Below are positions 55,806 through 64,000 of a stretch of DNA of 64,000 nucleotides, piece after piece. The notes beneath the pieces are model-generated. The model ran no database searches. It saw only the letters and a list, made by a program, of their open reading frames with translations, and was not told where the DNA came from. The stretch comes from Ruegeria lacuscaerulensis (lineage in GTDB: Bacteria; Pseudomonadota; Alphaproteobacteria; Rhodobacterales; Rhodobacteraceae). Numbering within the stretch: the first letter of the stretch is position 1; the number at the start of each line of letters is the position of its first letter. The DNA is taken from positions 62,001-126,000 of the forward strand of contig NZ_WPZL01000004.1 of the NCBI RefSeq assembly GCF_013031245.1, written 5' to 3'. The position numbers and the translations under genes were made by a program.

Positions 55806-56610
55806 TCTGTCTCGCCCCTCAGGGCCCCGGATAATTGCGGTTGCCAATCAAAAAGGTGGGGTGGGAAAAACGACGACTGCGATAAATCTTGCTGCAGGAA
55901 TGGCTGAAGCCGGATGCAAAGTGTTGGTTGTCGATCTTGATCCGCAGGGAAACGCGTCCACTGGTCTTGGCGTGGAAGATCGGGACTGGACAACATATGA
56001 TCTTATTCTTGATGATGCGCCGCTTGATGCCGTTGTACAGGATACTGAAATCCAGGGTCTTTTTGTTGTGCCGGCAACTGTAGATCTGAGTTCGGCGGAT
56101 ATTGAGCTGATATCCAATGAAAAGCGCAGTTATTTGTTGCACGATGCGTTACGTCAGACCGCGATCGACAAGTTTGATCTGGATTTTGTTCTGATCGATT
56201 GCCCTCCGTCCCTGAATCTTCTGACCGTTAATGCAATGGTTGCCGCCCATTCGGTTTTGGTCCCGTTACAAAGTGAGTTTTTCGCGCTGGAGGGTTTGTC
56301 GCAGCTGATGTTGACGATCCGAGAAGTCCGACAAACCGCGAATCCGGACCTCAGAATCGAAGGTGTTGTGTTAACCATGTATGACAACCGCAATAACTTG
56401 TCCCGGCAGGTTGAGAAAGACGCGCGTGACAATCTGGGTGAGATGGTATTTAAAACCAAGATACCCAGAAATGTGCGGGTCAGCGAAGCGCCTTCATACG
56501 CATTGCCGGTTCTGCAATATGATTCAGGGTCGCTCGGTGCGATGGCATATCGGCATTTGGCACGCGAAGTGATCCACAAAAATAAAAATGTGTCGGCTGA
56601 GCGACAGTGA
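55798..56610 (+). CDS. parA: Chromosome partitioning ATPase ParA
   Basis: This 270-aa Walker-type ATPase drives movement of the ParB-parS complex. N-terminal RIIAVANQKGGVGKTTTAIN contains the deviant Walker A (residues 19-26), then VLVVDLDPQGNASTGLG, VLIDCPPSLNLLTVNAMVAA and LVPLQSEFFALEGLSQLM. GTG start with AAAGGAG upstream, overlapping rsmG by eight bases. Confidence 0.98.
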   Translation: MVDLSRPSGPRIIAVANQKGGVGKTTTAINLAAGMAEAGCKVLVVDLDPQGNASTGLGVEDRDWTTYDLILDDAPLDAVVQDTEIQGLFVVPATVDLSSADIELISNEKRSYLLHDALRQTAIDKFDLDFVLIDCPPSLNLLTVNAMVAAHSVLVPLQSEFFALEGLSQLMLTIREVRQTANPDLRIEGVVLTMYDNRNNLSRQVEKDARDNLGEMVFKTKIPRNVRVSEAPSYALPVLQYDSGSLGAMAYRHLAREVIHKNKNVSAERQ

Positions 56611-56620
56611 GGAGGGCGCA

Positions 56621-57514
56621 GTGACCGTCAAAAAATCAAAATCCAGAGGATTGGGCCGTGGGCTGTCCGCTCTTATGGCTGATGTGACGCAGGATGTTGA
56701 AGGTCTGGCCCCGATGGAACCCCGCCGCCCCGACCTGAAAATTCCGATTGAAAAACTGCGTGCCAATCCAAACCAGCCACGCAGGACGTTTTCGCAGGAT
56801 CAATTGAATGAGCTGGCAGCCTCGGTCAAGGAAAAGGGGATCATTCAACCGCTGATCGTGCGTGAAATCAATGGCGGTGAGTATGAAATTGTAGCCGGTG
56901 AGCGCCGCTGGCGCGCGGCCCAAATGGCACAATTGCACGATATTCCGGTTATCGTGCGGGATTTCGACGACACCGAGGTGTTGGAAGTTGCCATCATCGA
57001 AAATATTCAGCGTGCAGACCTGAACGCGGTGGAAGAAGCCGCAGGTTTCAAGCAGTTGATGGACCGCTTTGGTCATACGCAGGAAAAGCTGGCCGAAGCC
57101 CTGGGAAAAAGCCGCAGCCATATAGCAAACCTGCTGCGTTTGTTATCTTTGCCATTGGATGTTCAGACACTGGTGATCGAGGGTAAGCTTTCGGCTGGCC
57201 ACGCACGGGCACTCATCACGTCTGAGAACCCCTCTGAACTGGCGAAAATCGTTGTACGAGATGGGCTTTCCGTGCGCGCGACCGAAGCTCTGGTCAGGAA
57301 ACAGCAAGCTGATCCGGCGAAATCCGCACCACGCTCGAGAAACCTGGATGCCGGCAAAGACGCGGATACGCGGGCTTTGGAAAAAGACCTGTCCGCGATT
57401 CTGGCGATGAAGGTCGCGATCAATCACAAGGCGGGAACGGAAACGGGGCAAGTGGTCTTGACCTATGAAAACCTTGATCAGCTTGACGATCTGTGTGCCA
57501 AGCTCAGCCGTTAG
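56621..57514 (+). CDS. parB: Chromosome partitioning protein ParB
   Basis: The 297-aa CTP-dependent DNA clamp binds parS. It has RGLGRGLSALMAD at the N-terminus, the CTPase/ParB domain with LRANPNQPRRTFSQDQLNEL and EIVAGERRWRAAQMA (the GERRxRA box), an HTH (TQEKLAEALGKSRSHIANLL) and a C-terminal dimer domain. The GTG at 56621 is chosen for the GAGGAGG five to ten bases upstream. Its last 11 bases overlap the convergent DUF454 gene. Confidence 0.98.
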   Translation: MTVKKSKSRGLGRGLSALMADVTQDVEGLAPMEPRRPDLKIPIEKLRANPNQPRRTFSQDQLNELAASVKEKGIIQPLIVREINGGEYEIVAGERRWRAAQMAQLHDIPVIVRDFDDTEVLEVAIIENIQRADLNAVEEAAGFKQLMDRFGHTQEKLAEALGKSRSHIANLLRLLSLPLDVQTLVIEGKLSAGHARALITSENPSELAKIVVRDGLSVRATEALVRKQQADPAKSAPRSRNLDAGKDADTRALEKDLSAILAMKVAINHKAGTETGQVVLTYENLDQLDDLCAKLSR

Positions 57515-57860
57515 GCCGCGTCCAGATAAAGATCAACACGGCGCCCAGAACCACCGCCTGAATGATCAATGCATGCGTTGGCAGTGAAATCAGGACCGAC
57601 AAACCAAAGACAGCGGCGATCGACACGGTTGCCGCTTTTTTTGCAATCGGTCGAATCGCCCCGGAGCTTTGCCAATCCAGGATCATTGGTCCAAAGGCGC
57701 GGTGAGAGATCAGCCAATTGTGCAGGCGTGAGGACGACCGGGCAAAGAAAAACGCGGCCAAAAGCAGAAATGGAACTGTCGGCAATAAGGGCAGGGCGAT
57801 GCCAATTACTGCCAATCCAACACTGATCAGTCCCAATGTGGCCCAGATATACTGCATCAA
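57504..57860 (-). CDS. DUF454 (YbaN-like) membrane protein
   Basis: The 118-aa protein has three membrane helices; it contains the family segment GIALPLLPTVPFLLLAAFFF, SSSRLHNWLISHRAFGPMIL and KKAATVSIAAVFGLSVLISL. Role unknown. Its end overlaps parB by 11 bases. One base separates it from hemW upstream, so it is likely co-transcribed with hemW. Confidence 0.9.
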   Translation of the reverse strand: MMQYIWATLGLISVGLAVIGIALPLLPTVPFLLLAAFFFARSSSRLHNWLISHRAFGPMILDWQSSGAIRPIAKKAATVSIAAVFGLSVLISLPTHALIIQAVVLGAVLIFIWTRPNG

Positions 57861-59015
57861 TTATCCCAATAACTCTCGGATCACTGCATTCAGGACAGCG
57901 CGACCGTCCTTGGTGGCGATCAACTGGTCTTCTGCCTGATGAACCATACCTAAATCTATTAGGTCATTCAGCTTGTTCTGTGGCAGCGGATTGTCTGACA
58001 ATGTGTTGAATCTGTCTATATTTAGTCCTTCAGCGACTCTTAACCCCATCATGAGGTATTCATTGGCCTGATCTTGCAGTGAAAGCTCTGCGCGTTCCTT
58101 TTCCCCGCTGCCGTTAAAAGCGGCTGTTAGCCAGGTATTCGGAGACATAAAAGTTTCGGTCGCCAGCTTCCGCCCACCAACCGTTATCCGCCCATGCGCA
58201 CCGGGCCCGATGCCGACATAATCCCCGTATCGCCAATAAATCAGGTTGTGCCGTGACTCGGCGCCGGGGCGGGCATGGTTCGAGACCTCATATGCAGGCA
58301 GGCCGTGGGCTTCGCAGATCTCTTGCGTGGCAAGGTACATTTCGGCGGCGCTGTCATCTTCGGGCAGGCCGCGCAGTTTACCGATGGCATATCGGTCACC
58401 AAAAGCCGTGCCTTCTTCGATGGTCAACTGATAGAGTGACAGGTGATCAACCGCCATGGACAGCGCCTCGGTCAGTTCCGCGCGCCAGGCTTCCGGAGTT
58501 TGATGCTGGCGGGCGTAAATTAGGTCAAAACTGACCCTATCAAAGCACTTTCGGGCGATGTCGAACGCTGCGCGAGCCTCGGCCACGGTATGGATACGCC
58601 CCAGACGCCGCAAATCTTCGTCGTTCAGTGCCTGTACGCCCATCGAAGTGCGGTTTACCCCGGCATCGCGATAGGCCGCGAACCTGCCTGCCTCGACCGA
58701 GCCGGGATTGGCTTCGAGCGTGATCTCCATGTCATTGGCTGGTCGCCAGAGGGCGCGGGCCTCATCGATCACCGCGGCGACGGTTTCGGGAGCCATCAAG
58801 GACGGTGTACCGCCACCGAAGAAGATCGTGTTCAGGACGCGGTCAGGAGTTTCGGCCGCCGCTCGGTTCAACTCGCTTAGATATGCCGTAAGCCATTGTT
58901 TTTGATCTATTTTACTTGAAACATGGCTGTTGAAATCGCAGTAGGGGCATTTGGCCTCGCAAAAAGGCCAATGCACATACAGGCCAAAGCCCCCGTTGCG
59001 CCAATCATCCGCCAA
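57861..59015 (-). CDS. hemW: HemW-like radical SAM heme chaperone
   Basis: The 384-aa radical SAM protein was long annotated as coproporphyrinogen III oxidase, but this short form lacks that enzyme's features and is taken as the heme chaperone HemW. The cluster ligands are Cys19, Cys23 and Cys26 (HWPFCEAKCPYCDFNSH); also FFGGGTPSLMAPE, EITLEANPGSVEAGRF and SMGVQALNDEDLRRLGR. It overlaps rdgB by 11 bases. Confidence 0.93.
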   Translation of the reverse strand: MADDWRNGGFGLYVHWPFCEAKCPYCDFNSHVSSKIDQKQWLTAYLSELNRAAAETPDRVLNTIFFGGGTPSLMAPETVAAVIDEARALWRPANDMEITLEANPGSVEAGRFAAYRDAGVNRTSMGVQALNDEDLRRLGRIHTVAEARAAFDIARKCFDRVSFDLIYARQHQTPEAWRAELTEALSMAVDHLSLYQLTIEEGTAFGDRYAIGKLRGLPEDDSAAEMYLATQEICEAHGLPAYEVSNHARPGAESRHNLIYWRYGDYVGIGPGAHGRITVGGRKLATETFMSPNTWLTAAFNGSGEKERAELSLQDQANEYLMMGLRVAEGLNIDRFNTLSDNPLPQNKLNDLIDLGMVHQAEDQLIATKDGRAVLNAVIRELLG

Positions 59016-59619
59016 AACAGCCCTTCACGAACATCTCCACCGCACGGCCGCGATGGCTGATCTTGTTCTTTTCCCAACGATCCATCTCGGCAAAGGTAAT
59101 GTCGTACCCGTCGGGGACAAACATCGGGTCATAACCAAAGCCGTCTTTGCCCCGAATAGGCCAGGTGAGATGACCGGGGGCGATGCCCTCGAACACTTCG
59201 TCATGCCCATCGGGCCAGGCCAGAACGAGGGTGCAGCGGAACTGAGCGGTACGAGGGTGCGCGGCGTCTTTCGCCTCAAGTTCGTTATGTGCCCGCGTCA
59301 TTGCCATCAGGAAATCGCGGCCATTACCGGTTTCGGCCCAATCGGCGGTATAAACCCCGGGCGCGCCGCCCAGCGCGTCGATGGTGATCCCGGAATCGTC
59401 CGACAGGGCAGGCAGGCCGGTGGCTTGGGCCGCGGCGTGGGCCTTGATCCGGGCGTTGCCGACGAATGTATCTTCGGTTTCTTCCGGTTCTGGTAGGTTC
59501 ATCGCGCCTGCACCAACAACCGTCACGCCAAAGGGTTCGAGGAGATGGGTCATCTCCTCAAGCTTACCCTTGTTGTGGGTCGCCACCAGCAGCCTGTCGC
59601 CGTCGAACTTGCGGGTCAT
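59005..59619 (-). CDS. rdgB: dITP/XTP pyrophosphatase RdgB
   Basis: The 204-aa enzyme removes non-canonical purine triphosphates. It has [40 protein letters not shown] (metal and substrate site) and [20 protein letters not shown], and ends SHRGRAVE. It overlaps rph by four bases and hemW by 11. Confidence 0.97.
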   Translation of the reverse strand: MTRKFDGDRLLVATHNKGKLEEMTHLLEPFGVTVVGAGAMNLPEPEETEDTFVGNARIKAHAAAQATGLPALSDDSGITIDALGGAPGVYTADWAETGNGRDFLMAMTRAHNELEAKDAAHPRTAQFRCTLVLAWPDGHDEVFEGIAPGHLTWPIRGKDGFGYDPMFVPDGYDITFAEMDRWEKNKISHRGRAVEMFVKGCFGG

Positions 59620-60329
59620 GCAGTAGCGACCTTCTGCGCGGCGGCCAGTTCGGCCACACCTTTTTCGGCCAGGTCCATCAGCTGATCCATCTGGGTACGG
59701 CTGAAGACCGAGCCTTCCGCGCTCATCTGCACTTCGATCAGTTTGCCCGAACCGGTCATGATGAAATTGCCGTCAACGCCCGCTTCGCTGTCTTCGGGAT
59801 AGTCCAGATCCAGAACCGGCTGACCAGCGTAAATCCCGCAGGACACGGCGGCGACCGGGTCAACCAGCGGGTCCGAGATCACGTCGCCCGCCTTCATCAG
59901 CTTGTTCACCGCCAGACGCAGCGCGACCCAGCCTCCGGTGATCGAGGCGCAGCGAGTGCCCCCATCGGCCTGAATAACGTCGCAGTCCACGGTGATCTGC
60001 CGCTCACCCAGCGCAACCCGATCCACACCGGCCCGCAGGGCACGACCGATCAGGCGTTGAATTTCCACCGTGCGGCCACCTTGCTTGCCGCTTGCCGCCT
60101 CTCGCCGCATCCGCGTATTGGTTGCGCGGGGCAGCATTCCGTATTCAGCGGTGACCCAACCCAGACCCGAGCCTTTGATGAAGGGCGGCACGCGATCCTC
60201 GATCGTGGCCGTACACAGCACATGGGTGTCGCCCATTTTGATCAGGCAGGAACCTTCGGCATGTTTGGTGAACCCCGTTTCGATTGAAACCGGGCGCATT
60301 TCGCTTAAATCTCGTCCTGAGGGTCGCAT
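59616..60329 (-). CDS. rph: Ribonuclease PH
   Basis: The 237-aa phosphorolytic exonuclease trims tRNA 3' ends. It has [20 protein letters not shown] at the N-terminus, [60 protein letters not shown] and the C-terminal [13 protein letters not shown]. First gene of rph-rdgB-hemW, divergent from hrcA. Confidence 0.98.
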   Translation of the reverse strand: MRPSGRDLSEMRPVSIETGFTKHAEGSCLIKMGDTHVLCTATIEDRVPPFIKGSGLGWVTAEYGMLPRATNTRMRREAASGKQGGRTVEIQRLIGRALRAGVDRVALGERQITVDCDVIQADGGTRCASITGGWVALRLAVNKLMKAGDVISDPLVDPVAAVSCGIYAGQPVLDLDYPEDSEAGVDGNFIMTGSGKLIEVQMSAEGSVFSRTQMDQLMDLAEKGVAELAAAQKVATA

Positions 60330-60441
60330 GGAAAATCCTTTGTTTGCTGGGTTGGGGATAACGCCCCGCGGCGTTACGATGCAACCCCGATTGACCTTTC
60401 ATTTGCGTGCGATTTAATGACGGCCCAGCAGGGGAACGCCG

Positions 60442-61506
60442 ATGAGCGAAGCAAGCAAAATTCTGGCTGAGATGAATGACCGGTCGCGTGAGGTGTTCCG
60501 GTTGATTGTCGAGAGCTATCTGGACAGCGGAGAACCAGTCGGCAGCCGTACGCTGACCCGCACCCTGTCCGAAAAGGTCAGCGCCGCGACGGTGCGCAAC
60601 GTGATGCAGGATCTGGAGTTTCTCGGCCTGCTTGACAGCCCGCATGTCAGTGCGGGGCGGATTCCGACACAGCAGGGTTTACGAATGTTCGTGGATGGTT
60701 TGCTGGAAGTTGGCGATTTGGGCGCTGATGATCGGCAGAAGCTGGACGAAACTTTAGGCTCTAACGCGTGTGATGTGGGCGGAATGCTGGACCGGGTGGG
60801 CGCGGCTTTGTCACACGTGACACATGGTGCCTCATTGGTTCTGACGCCCAAGCATGAATCCGAGATCAAACATATCGAGTTTGTCTCTTTGGCTCATGAC
60901 CGCGCGCTGGTCGTATTGGTGTTTGCCGATGGACATGTGGAGAATCGCCTGTTCACACCGCCACCTGGACAAACGCCCAGCTCAATGCGCGAGGCTGCGA
61001 ATTTCCTGAACGCGCTGATAGAAGGGCGTACCCTCAGTGAAGTGCGCCGTCAGATGCAATCTCAGATCTCGGCGCGCAGGCAGGAAATCGACGCATTGGC
61101 GCGTGAGATGGTGGAAAGCGGCATGGCGGTCTGGGACGGTGATGGCTCCGATTCGGAACGTCTGATCGTGCGGGGCCGGGCGAATCTGCTGGGCGATCCG
61201 GGTGAGGCCGAGGAACTGGACCGCATTCGGACCCTGTTCGACGATCTTGAGCGCAAGCGTGATATCGCGGATTTCCTTGAACTGACCGAGGAAGGTGAGG
61301 GTGTGCGCATTTTTATCGGGTCTGAGAACAAACTTTTCTCACTTTCGGGTTCCTCTTTGGTGGTGTCTCCATATATGAACGCTGATCGAAAGATAATTGG
61401 TGCGGTCGGGGTCATCGGACCTACGCGACTGAATTATGGACGGATCGTGCCGATCGTGGATTATACGGCGCAACTGGTCGGCAAGCTGATATCCGACCGG
61501 AGCTAG
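60442..61506 (+). CDS. hrcA: Heat-inducible transcription repressor HrcA
   Basis: HrcA represses chaperone operons at CIRCE sites. The 354-aa protein has an N-terminal winged helix (VFRLIVESYLDSGEPVGSRT, VSAATVRNVMQDLEFLGLLD, HVSAGRIPTQQGLRMFVDGL) and the GAF-like core with IFIGSENKL. No CIRCE element (TTAGCACTC-N9-GAGTGCTAA) is seen before it; a TTGACC and TTTAAT pair 16 bases apart at about 60389-60416 could be its promoter, and AACGCC/GGCGTT form a small dyad upstream. Confidence 0.96.
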   Translation: MSEASKILAEMNDRSREVFRLIVESYLDSGEPVGSRTLTRTLSEKVSAATVRNVMQDLEFLGLLDSPHVSAGRIPTQQGLRMFVDGLLEVGDLGADDRQKLDETLGSNACDVGGMLDRVGAALSHVTHGASLVLTPKHESEIKHIEFVSLAHDRALVVLVFADGHVENRLFTPPPGQTPSSMREAANFLNALIEGRTLSEVRRQMQSQISARRQEIDALAREMVESGMAVWDGDGSDSERLIVRGRANLLGDPGEAEELDRIRTLFDDLERKRDIADFLELTEEGEGVRIFIGSENKLFSLSGSSLVVSPYMNADRKIIGAVGVIGPTRLNYGRIVPIVDYTAQLVGKLISDRS

Positions 61507-61516
61507 AGGGTAAGAG

Positions 61517-62080
61517 ATGGCAGAACCCAAGAACGAAGATTTTCTGGATGATATCGCAACCGCCGAGGCGGAAGAACTGGCCGAGGAATTTGCTGAGATC
61601 AGCGAAGAGGCGCTGGAAATTGATGCGCTGCGCGCAGAGCGGGACGATTTCAAGGACAAGTTCATGCGCGCGTTGGCGGATGCCGAAAATGCACGTAAGC
61701 GCGGCGACAAGGCGCGCCGGGATGCTGAACAGTACGGCGGATCGAAACTGGCCCGTGACATGCTGCCGGTTTACGACAACATGAAACGCGCGCTTGAGGC
61801 CGCAACCGATGAACAGAAAGAGGTTGCGGGACCGCTTTTGGAAGGTGTCGAACTGACCATGCGTGCGCTGAAGGACGTGTTTCAAAAACACGGGATTGAG
61901 GTAATCACGCCCGAGGTTGGTGATCGGTTCGATCCGAATATTCACGAAGCGATGTTCGAAGCGCCGGTACCGGGCACCCGCGCGGGCGACATCATTCAGG
62001 TTTCGGCCGAAGGCTTCATGCTGCATGACCGTCTGCTGCGCCCGGCGCAGGTTGGCGTGTCGTCGACGCCTGCAAGCTGA
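61517..62080 (+). CDS. grpE: Nucleotide exchange factor GrpE
   Basis: GrpE is the ADP-release factor for DnaK. The 187-aa protein has an acidic N-terminal coil (AEAEELAEEFAEISEEALEI), the long dimer helix (DDFKDKFMRALADAENARKR), DMLPVYDNMKRALEAA and the C-terminal beta domain with FDPNIHEAMFEAPVPG. Ten bases after hrcA, so one operon; dnaK and dnaJ are not in the window. Confidence 0.97.
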   Translation: MAEPKNEDFLDDIATAEAEELAEEFAEISEEALEIDALRAERDDFKDKFMRALADAENARKRGDKARRDAEQYGGSKLARDMLPVYDNMKRALEAATDEQKEVAGPLLEGVELTMRALKDVFQKHGIEVITPEVGDRFDPNIHEAMFEAPVPGTRAGDIIQVSAEGFMLHDRLLRPAQVGVSSTPAS

Positions 62081-62081
62081 A

Positions 62082-62123
62082 ACGCGCGCGAGCGCGCGTG
62101 CCTTCGGCGAGAGTATTTTTGAA
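62082..62123 (+). terminator. Terminator-like hairpin with TTCGGCGAGAGTATTTTT tail
   Basis: ACGCGCGC and GCGCGCGT pair over 8 bp directly after the grpE stop, and a conserved-looking tail, CCTTCGGCGAGAGTATTTTT, ends in five T. Intergenic elements of this kind recur after genes in Rhodobacteraceae genomes (from general knowledge). It separates grpE from the convergent mutS. Confidence 0.6.
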
Positions 62124-62138
62124 AAGATGAAGGGGCGG

Positions 62139-64000
62139 TCAGGTTCTGGCCGCCTCTTTCAGTTTGTAAATCAGGTCCAGCGCCTCGCGAGGCGTCAATT
62201 CGTCCGGCAGAATCTCGTCCAGCAAATCCCTGACCGGTGACTCCTTGGGTGCAGGGAGCGGCGGTGGTGGAGCTGCGGAAAACAGCGGCAAATCGTCGAT
62301 CAGCGCTTTTTGCTTGCCACCCTCGCGCTCGGTTTTCTCCAGTTGATCCAGCACAACGCGGGCCCGTTCGACCACGGTCGCGGGCAGACCGGCAAGCTGG
62401 GCCACCTGCACACCATAGGACCGGTCTGCGGCGCCTTTGTGAACTTCGTGCAGGAAGATCACCTCACCCTCCCATTCCTTTACCGCGACGGTGGCATTAT
62501 CGACGCCTTCCAGTTTTCCGGCCAGCGCGGTGAGTTCATGGTAATGCGTGGCAAACAGGGCGCGGCATTTGTTTGCGCCGTGCAGATGTTCCAAAGTGGC
62601 CCAGGCGATGGACAGGCCGTCATATGTCGCAGTTCCGCGACCGATCTCATCGAGGATTACCAATGCGCGGGCATCGGCCTGATTCAGGATGGCGGCGGTT
62701 TCAACCATTTCGACCATGAAGGTCGACCGGCCTCGGGCCAGGTCGTCCGAGGCACCAACGCGGCTGAATAGCTGGCTGACCACACCTATATGCGCCTGTT
62801 CTGCCGGGACATAGCTGCCCATCTGTGCCAGCAGGGCGATCAGGGCGTTCTGGCGCAGGAAGGTCGATTTACCGGCCATGTTCGGGCCAGTCAGAAGCCA
62901 GATAGAAGCGCCCTGATCTGCGGTCAGATCGCAGTCATTGGCGATGAAAGCGTCTCCACTTTGTTGACGCAGGGCATGCTCCACGACCGGATGCCGTCCG
63001 CCCTGCACCTTGAATGCACGAGACGTATCGACCTGAGGGCGGCACCAGTTTTCCCCCCGTGCCAAATCGGCCAGCGCGGTGGTCAGATCCAGCTCGGCCA
63101 GACCTCTGGCCGCTTGGTTCAGATGCGCAGCTTTGGCCAGAATATCGCCGGAAAGCCTTTGATAGAGCCGTTTCTCAATTTCCAACGCCAAATTACCAGC
63201 GTTCAGAATGCGGGTTTCGATCTCCGACAGTTCAACGGTGGTAAACCGCACCTGATTGGCGGTGGTTTGCCTGTGGATATAGGTCTCGCTGAACGGAGGG
63301 TTCAGCATCTTTTCGGCATGGGTGGCCGTTGTTTCGATGAAATAGCCGAGCACATTGTTGTGCTTGACCTTCAGAGAGGGGATGCCGGTGTGTTCCGAAT
63401 ACTTCTGCTGGAACCCGGCGATGACCGAGCGGCCTTCGTCGCGCAGAGTGCGGGCCTCGTCCAGTTCGTTGTCGAAGCCCGGCGCGATGAAACCGCCGTC
63501 GCGGGCCAGCAGGGGTGGTTCGGCGACCAGCGCTTCGTCCAGCAGGGTCAGGAGGTCATCAAAACCGGTCAGATTTTGCACGGCGGTGGCCAGTAAGACT
63601 GGCAAGTCCTGACTATCGCATAGATCAGCAATCGCCACGGCTTGTGTCAGCCCGTTGCGGATCGCAGCCAGGTCGCGGGGGCCGCCGCGTTCCAGCGACA
63701 GGCGCGACAGGGCGCGGTCCAGATCGGGAGTCTTGCGCAATGCCTCGCGCAGGTCCGAGGCGGTCAGGCTATCCTCGGCGGCGAAACTCACCGCGTCCAG
63801 CCGGGCATGGACGACATCCAGGTTTCGCGAAGGGCTGGACAGGCGCTGTTCCAGCAGTCGCGCGCCGCCGGGTGTGACGGTGCGATCCACCACCGATAAC
63901 AGCGATCCGGCACGACCACCCGAAAGGGACCGGGTCAGTTCCAGGTTGCGGCGTGTGGCGGCGTCGATCTGGACAACACGGTCTTCGGATTCTTTCAGCG
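62139..64000 (-). CDS. mutS: DNA mismatch repair protein MutS (5' part beyond window)
   Basis: MutS recognises mispairs and starts repair. About 620 residues of the C-terminal three-quarters are visible. The frame stays open to the right edge (RNLELTRSLSGGRAGSLLSV precedes the first internal GTG), so the mismatch-binding domain I lies outside. Seen: Walker A TGPNMAGKSTFLRQNALIAL, SRVGASDDLARGRSTFMVEM, VILDEIGRGTATYDGLSIAW and the HTH end. The terminal EILPDELTPREALDLIYKLK is the dimerisation tail. It is convergent with grpE. Confidence 0.97.
   Translation of the reverse strand, partial: LKESEDRVVQIDAATRRNLELTRSLSGGRAGSLLSVVDRTVTPGGARLLEQRLSSPSRNLDVVHARLDAVSFAAEDSLTASDLREALRKTPDLDRALSRLSLERGGPRDLAAIRNGLTQAVAIADLCDSQDLPVLLATAVQNLTGFDDLLTLLDEALVAEPPLLARDGGFIAPGFDNELDEARTLRDEGRSVIAGFQQKYSEHTGIPSLKVKHNNVLGYFIETTATHAEKMLNPPFSETYIHRQTTANQVRFTTVELSEIETRILNAGNLALEIEKRLYQRLSGDILAKAAHLNQAARGLAELDLTTALADLARGENWCRPQVDTSRAFKVQGGRHPVVEHALRQQSGDAFIANDCDLTADQGASIWLLTGPNMAGKSTFLRQNALIALLAQMGSYVPAEQAHIGVVSQLFSRVGASDDLARGRSTFMVEMVETAAILNQADARALVILDEIGRGTATYDGLSIAWATLEHLHGANKCRALFATHYHELTALAGKLEGVDNATVAVKEWEGEVIFLHEVHKGAADRSYGVQVAQLAGLPATVVERARVVLDQLEKTEREGGKQKALIDDLPLFSAAPPPPLPAPKESPVRDLLDEILPDELTPREALDLIYKLKEAART

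Noticed and set aside
55791-55806. Third parS site at the rsmG-parA junction
   Set aside because: The CACGTG core is there (TATCACGTGGTT) but the flanks miss the consensus at several positions, and GTG is needed as the parA start.
60330-60441. CIRCE operator before hrcA
   Set aside because: No TTAGCACTC-N9-GAGTGCTAA or close variant is seen; only a short AACGCC/GGCGTT dyad.
1-64000. tRNA, rRNA, CRISPR arrays, prophage or insertion sequences
   Set aside because: No cloverleaf arms, rRNA signatures, regularly spaced repeats, integrase or intact transposase sequences were seen while reading both strands; a covariance scan for tRNA and small RNAs could still find short ones.

Overview
The window is one chromosomal segment of an alphaproteobacterium, most probably a Rhodobacteraceae member of the marine Roseobacter group. 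The evidence is GC-rich coding sequence, a RegB/SenC/RegA redox system, an alphaproteobacterial Mic60-like gene next to hemD and hemY, AddAB instead of RecBCD, the block secB / dnaQ-coaE-aroE-maf / origin / hemJ-rho-mnmE-mnmG-rsmG-parA-parB, and a TRAP transporter. Species cannot be named from sequence reading alone. No tRNA, rRNA, CRISPR array or intact insertion sequence was seen.

Layout. 1-7.6 kb is an accessory catabolic region: the end of a TRAP transporter operon with an IclR regulator, then a LysR regulator divergent from a two-gene module made of a non-pyrrolysine MttB-type methyltransferase and a GcvT-type folate enzyme. 7.6-9.9 kb holds a degraded-looking stretch and a secreted peptidoglycan-binding protein. 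9.9-13.3 kb (minus) is hemD, a Mic60-like gene and hemY; 13.4-16.2 kb (plus) is tsaD-gpsA-yciI-EVE. 16.3-21.9 kb mixes small or poorly known genes with ahcY. 21.9-26.3 kb is the redox regulon regA-senC / regB plus a PAS protein without a kinase domain. 26.3-34.7 kb is one tightly overlapping run, tsaE-amgK-murU-addB-addA, followed by trxA. 35-41 kb has an FkbM methyltransferase, two tandem Lin0512-family paralogues, a DUF1127 gene, and hslV and hslU split by two genes on the other strand. 41-49.7 kb leads to the origin through an esterase lipoprotein, an MFS carrier, smr-mltA-tim44, fxsA, secB and dnaQ-coaE-aroE-maf.

The 404-bp gap 49745-50148 has the properties of the chromosomal replication origin: genes point away from it on both sides, it holds an AT-rich core and several DnaA-box-like nonamers, and two perfect parS sites lie 3-5 kb away, inside mnmG and rsmG, next to parA-parB. 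Beyond are hemW-rdgB-rph, the heat-shock pair hrcA-grpE, and the start of mutS running off the right edge.

The least described elements are the LysR / MttB / GcvT module with a 21-bp perfect palindrome in its control region, the overlapping Lin0512 paralogue pair, an AT-leaning orphan gene at 21.5 kb, a 344-aa single-pass membrane protein, and a nine-copy hexanucleotide repeat inside the Mic60-like gene.
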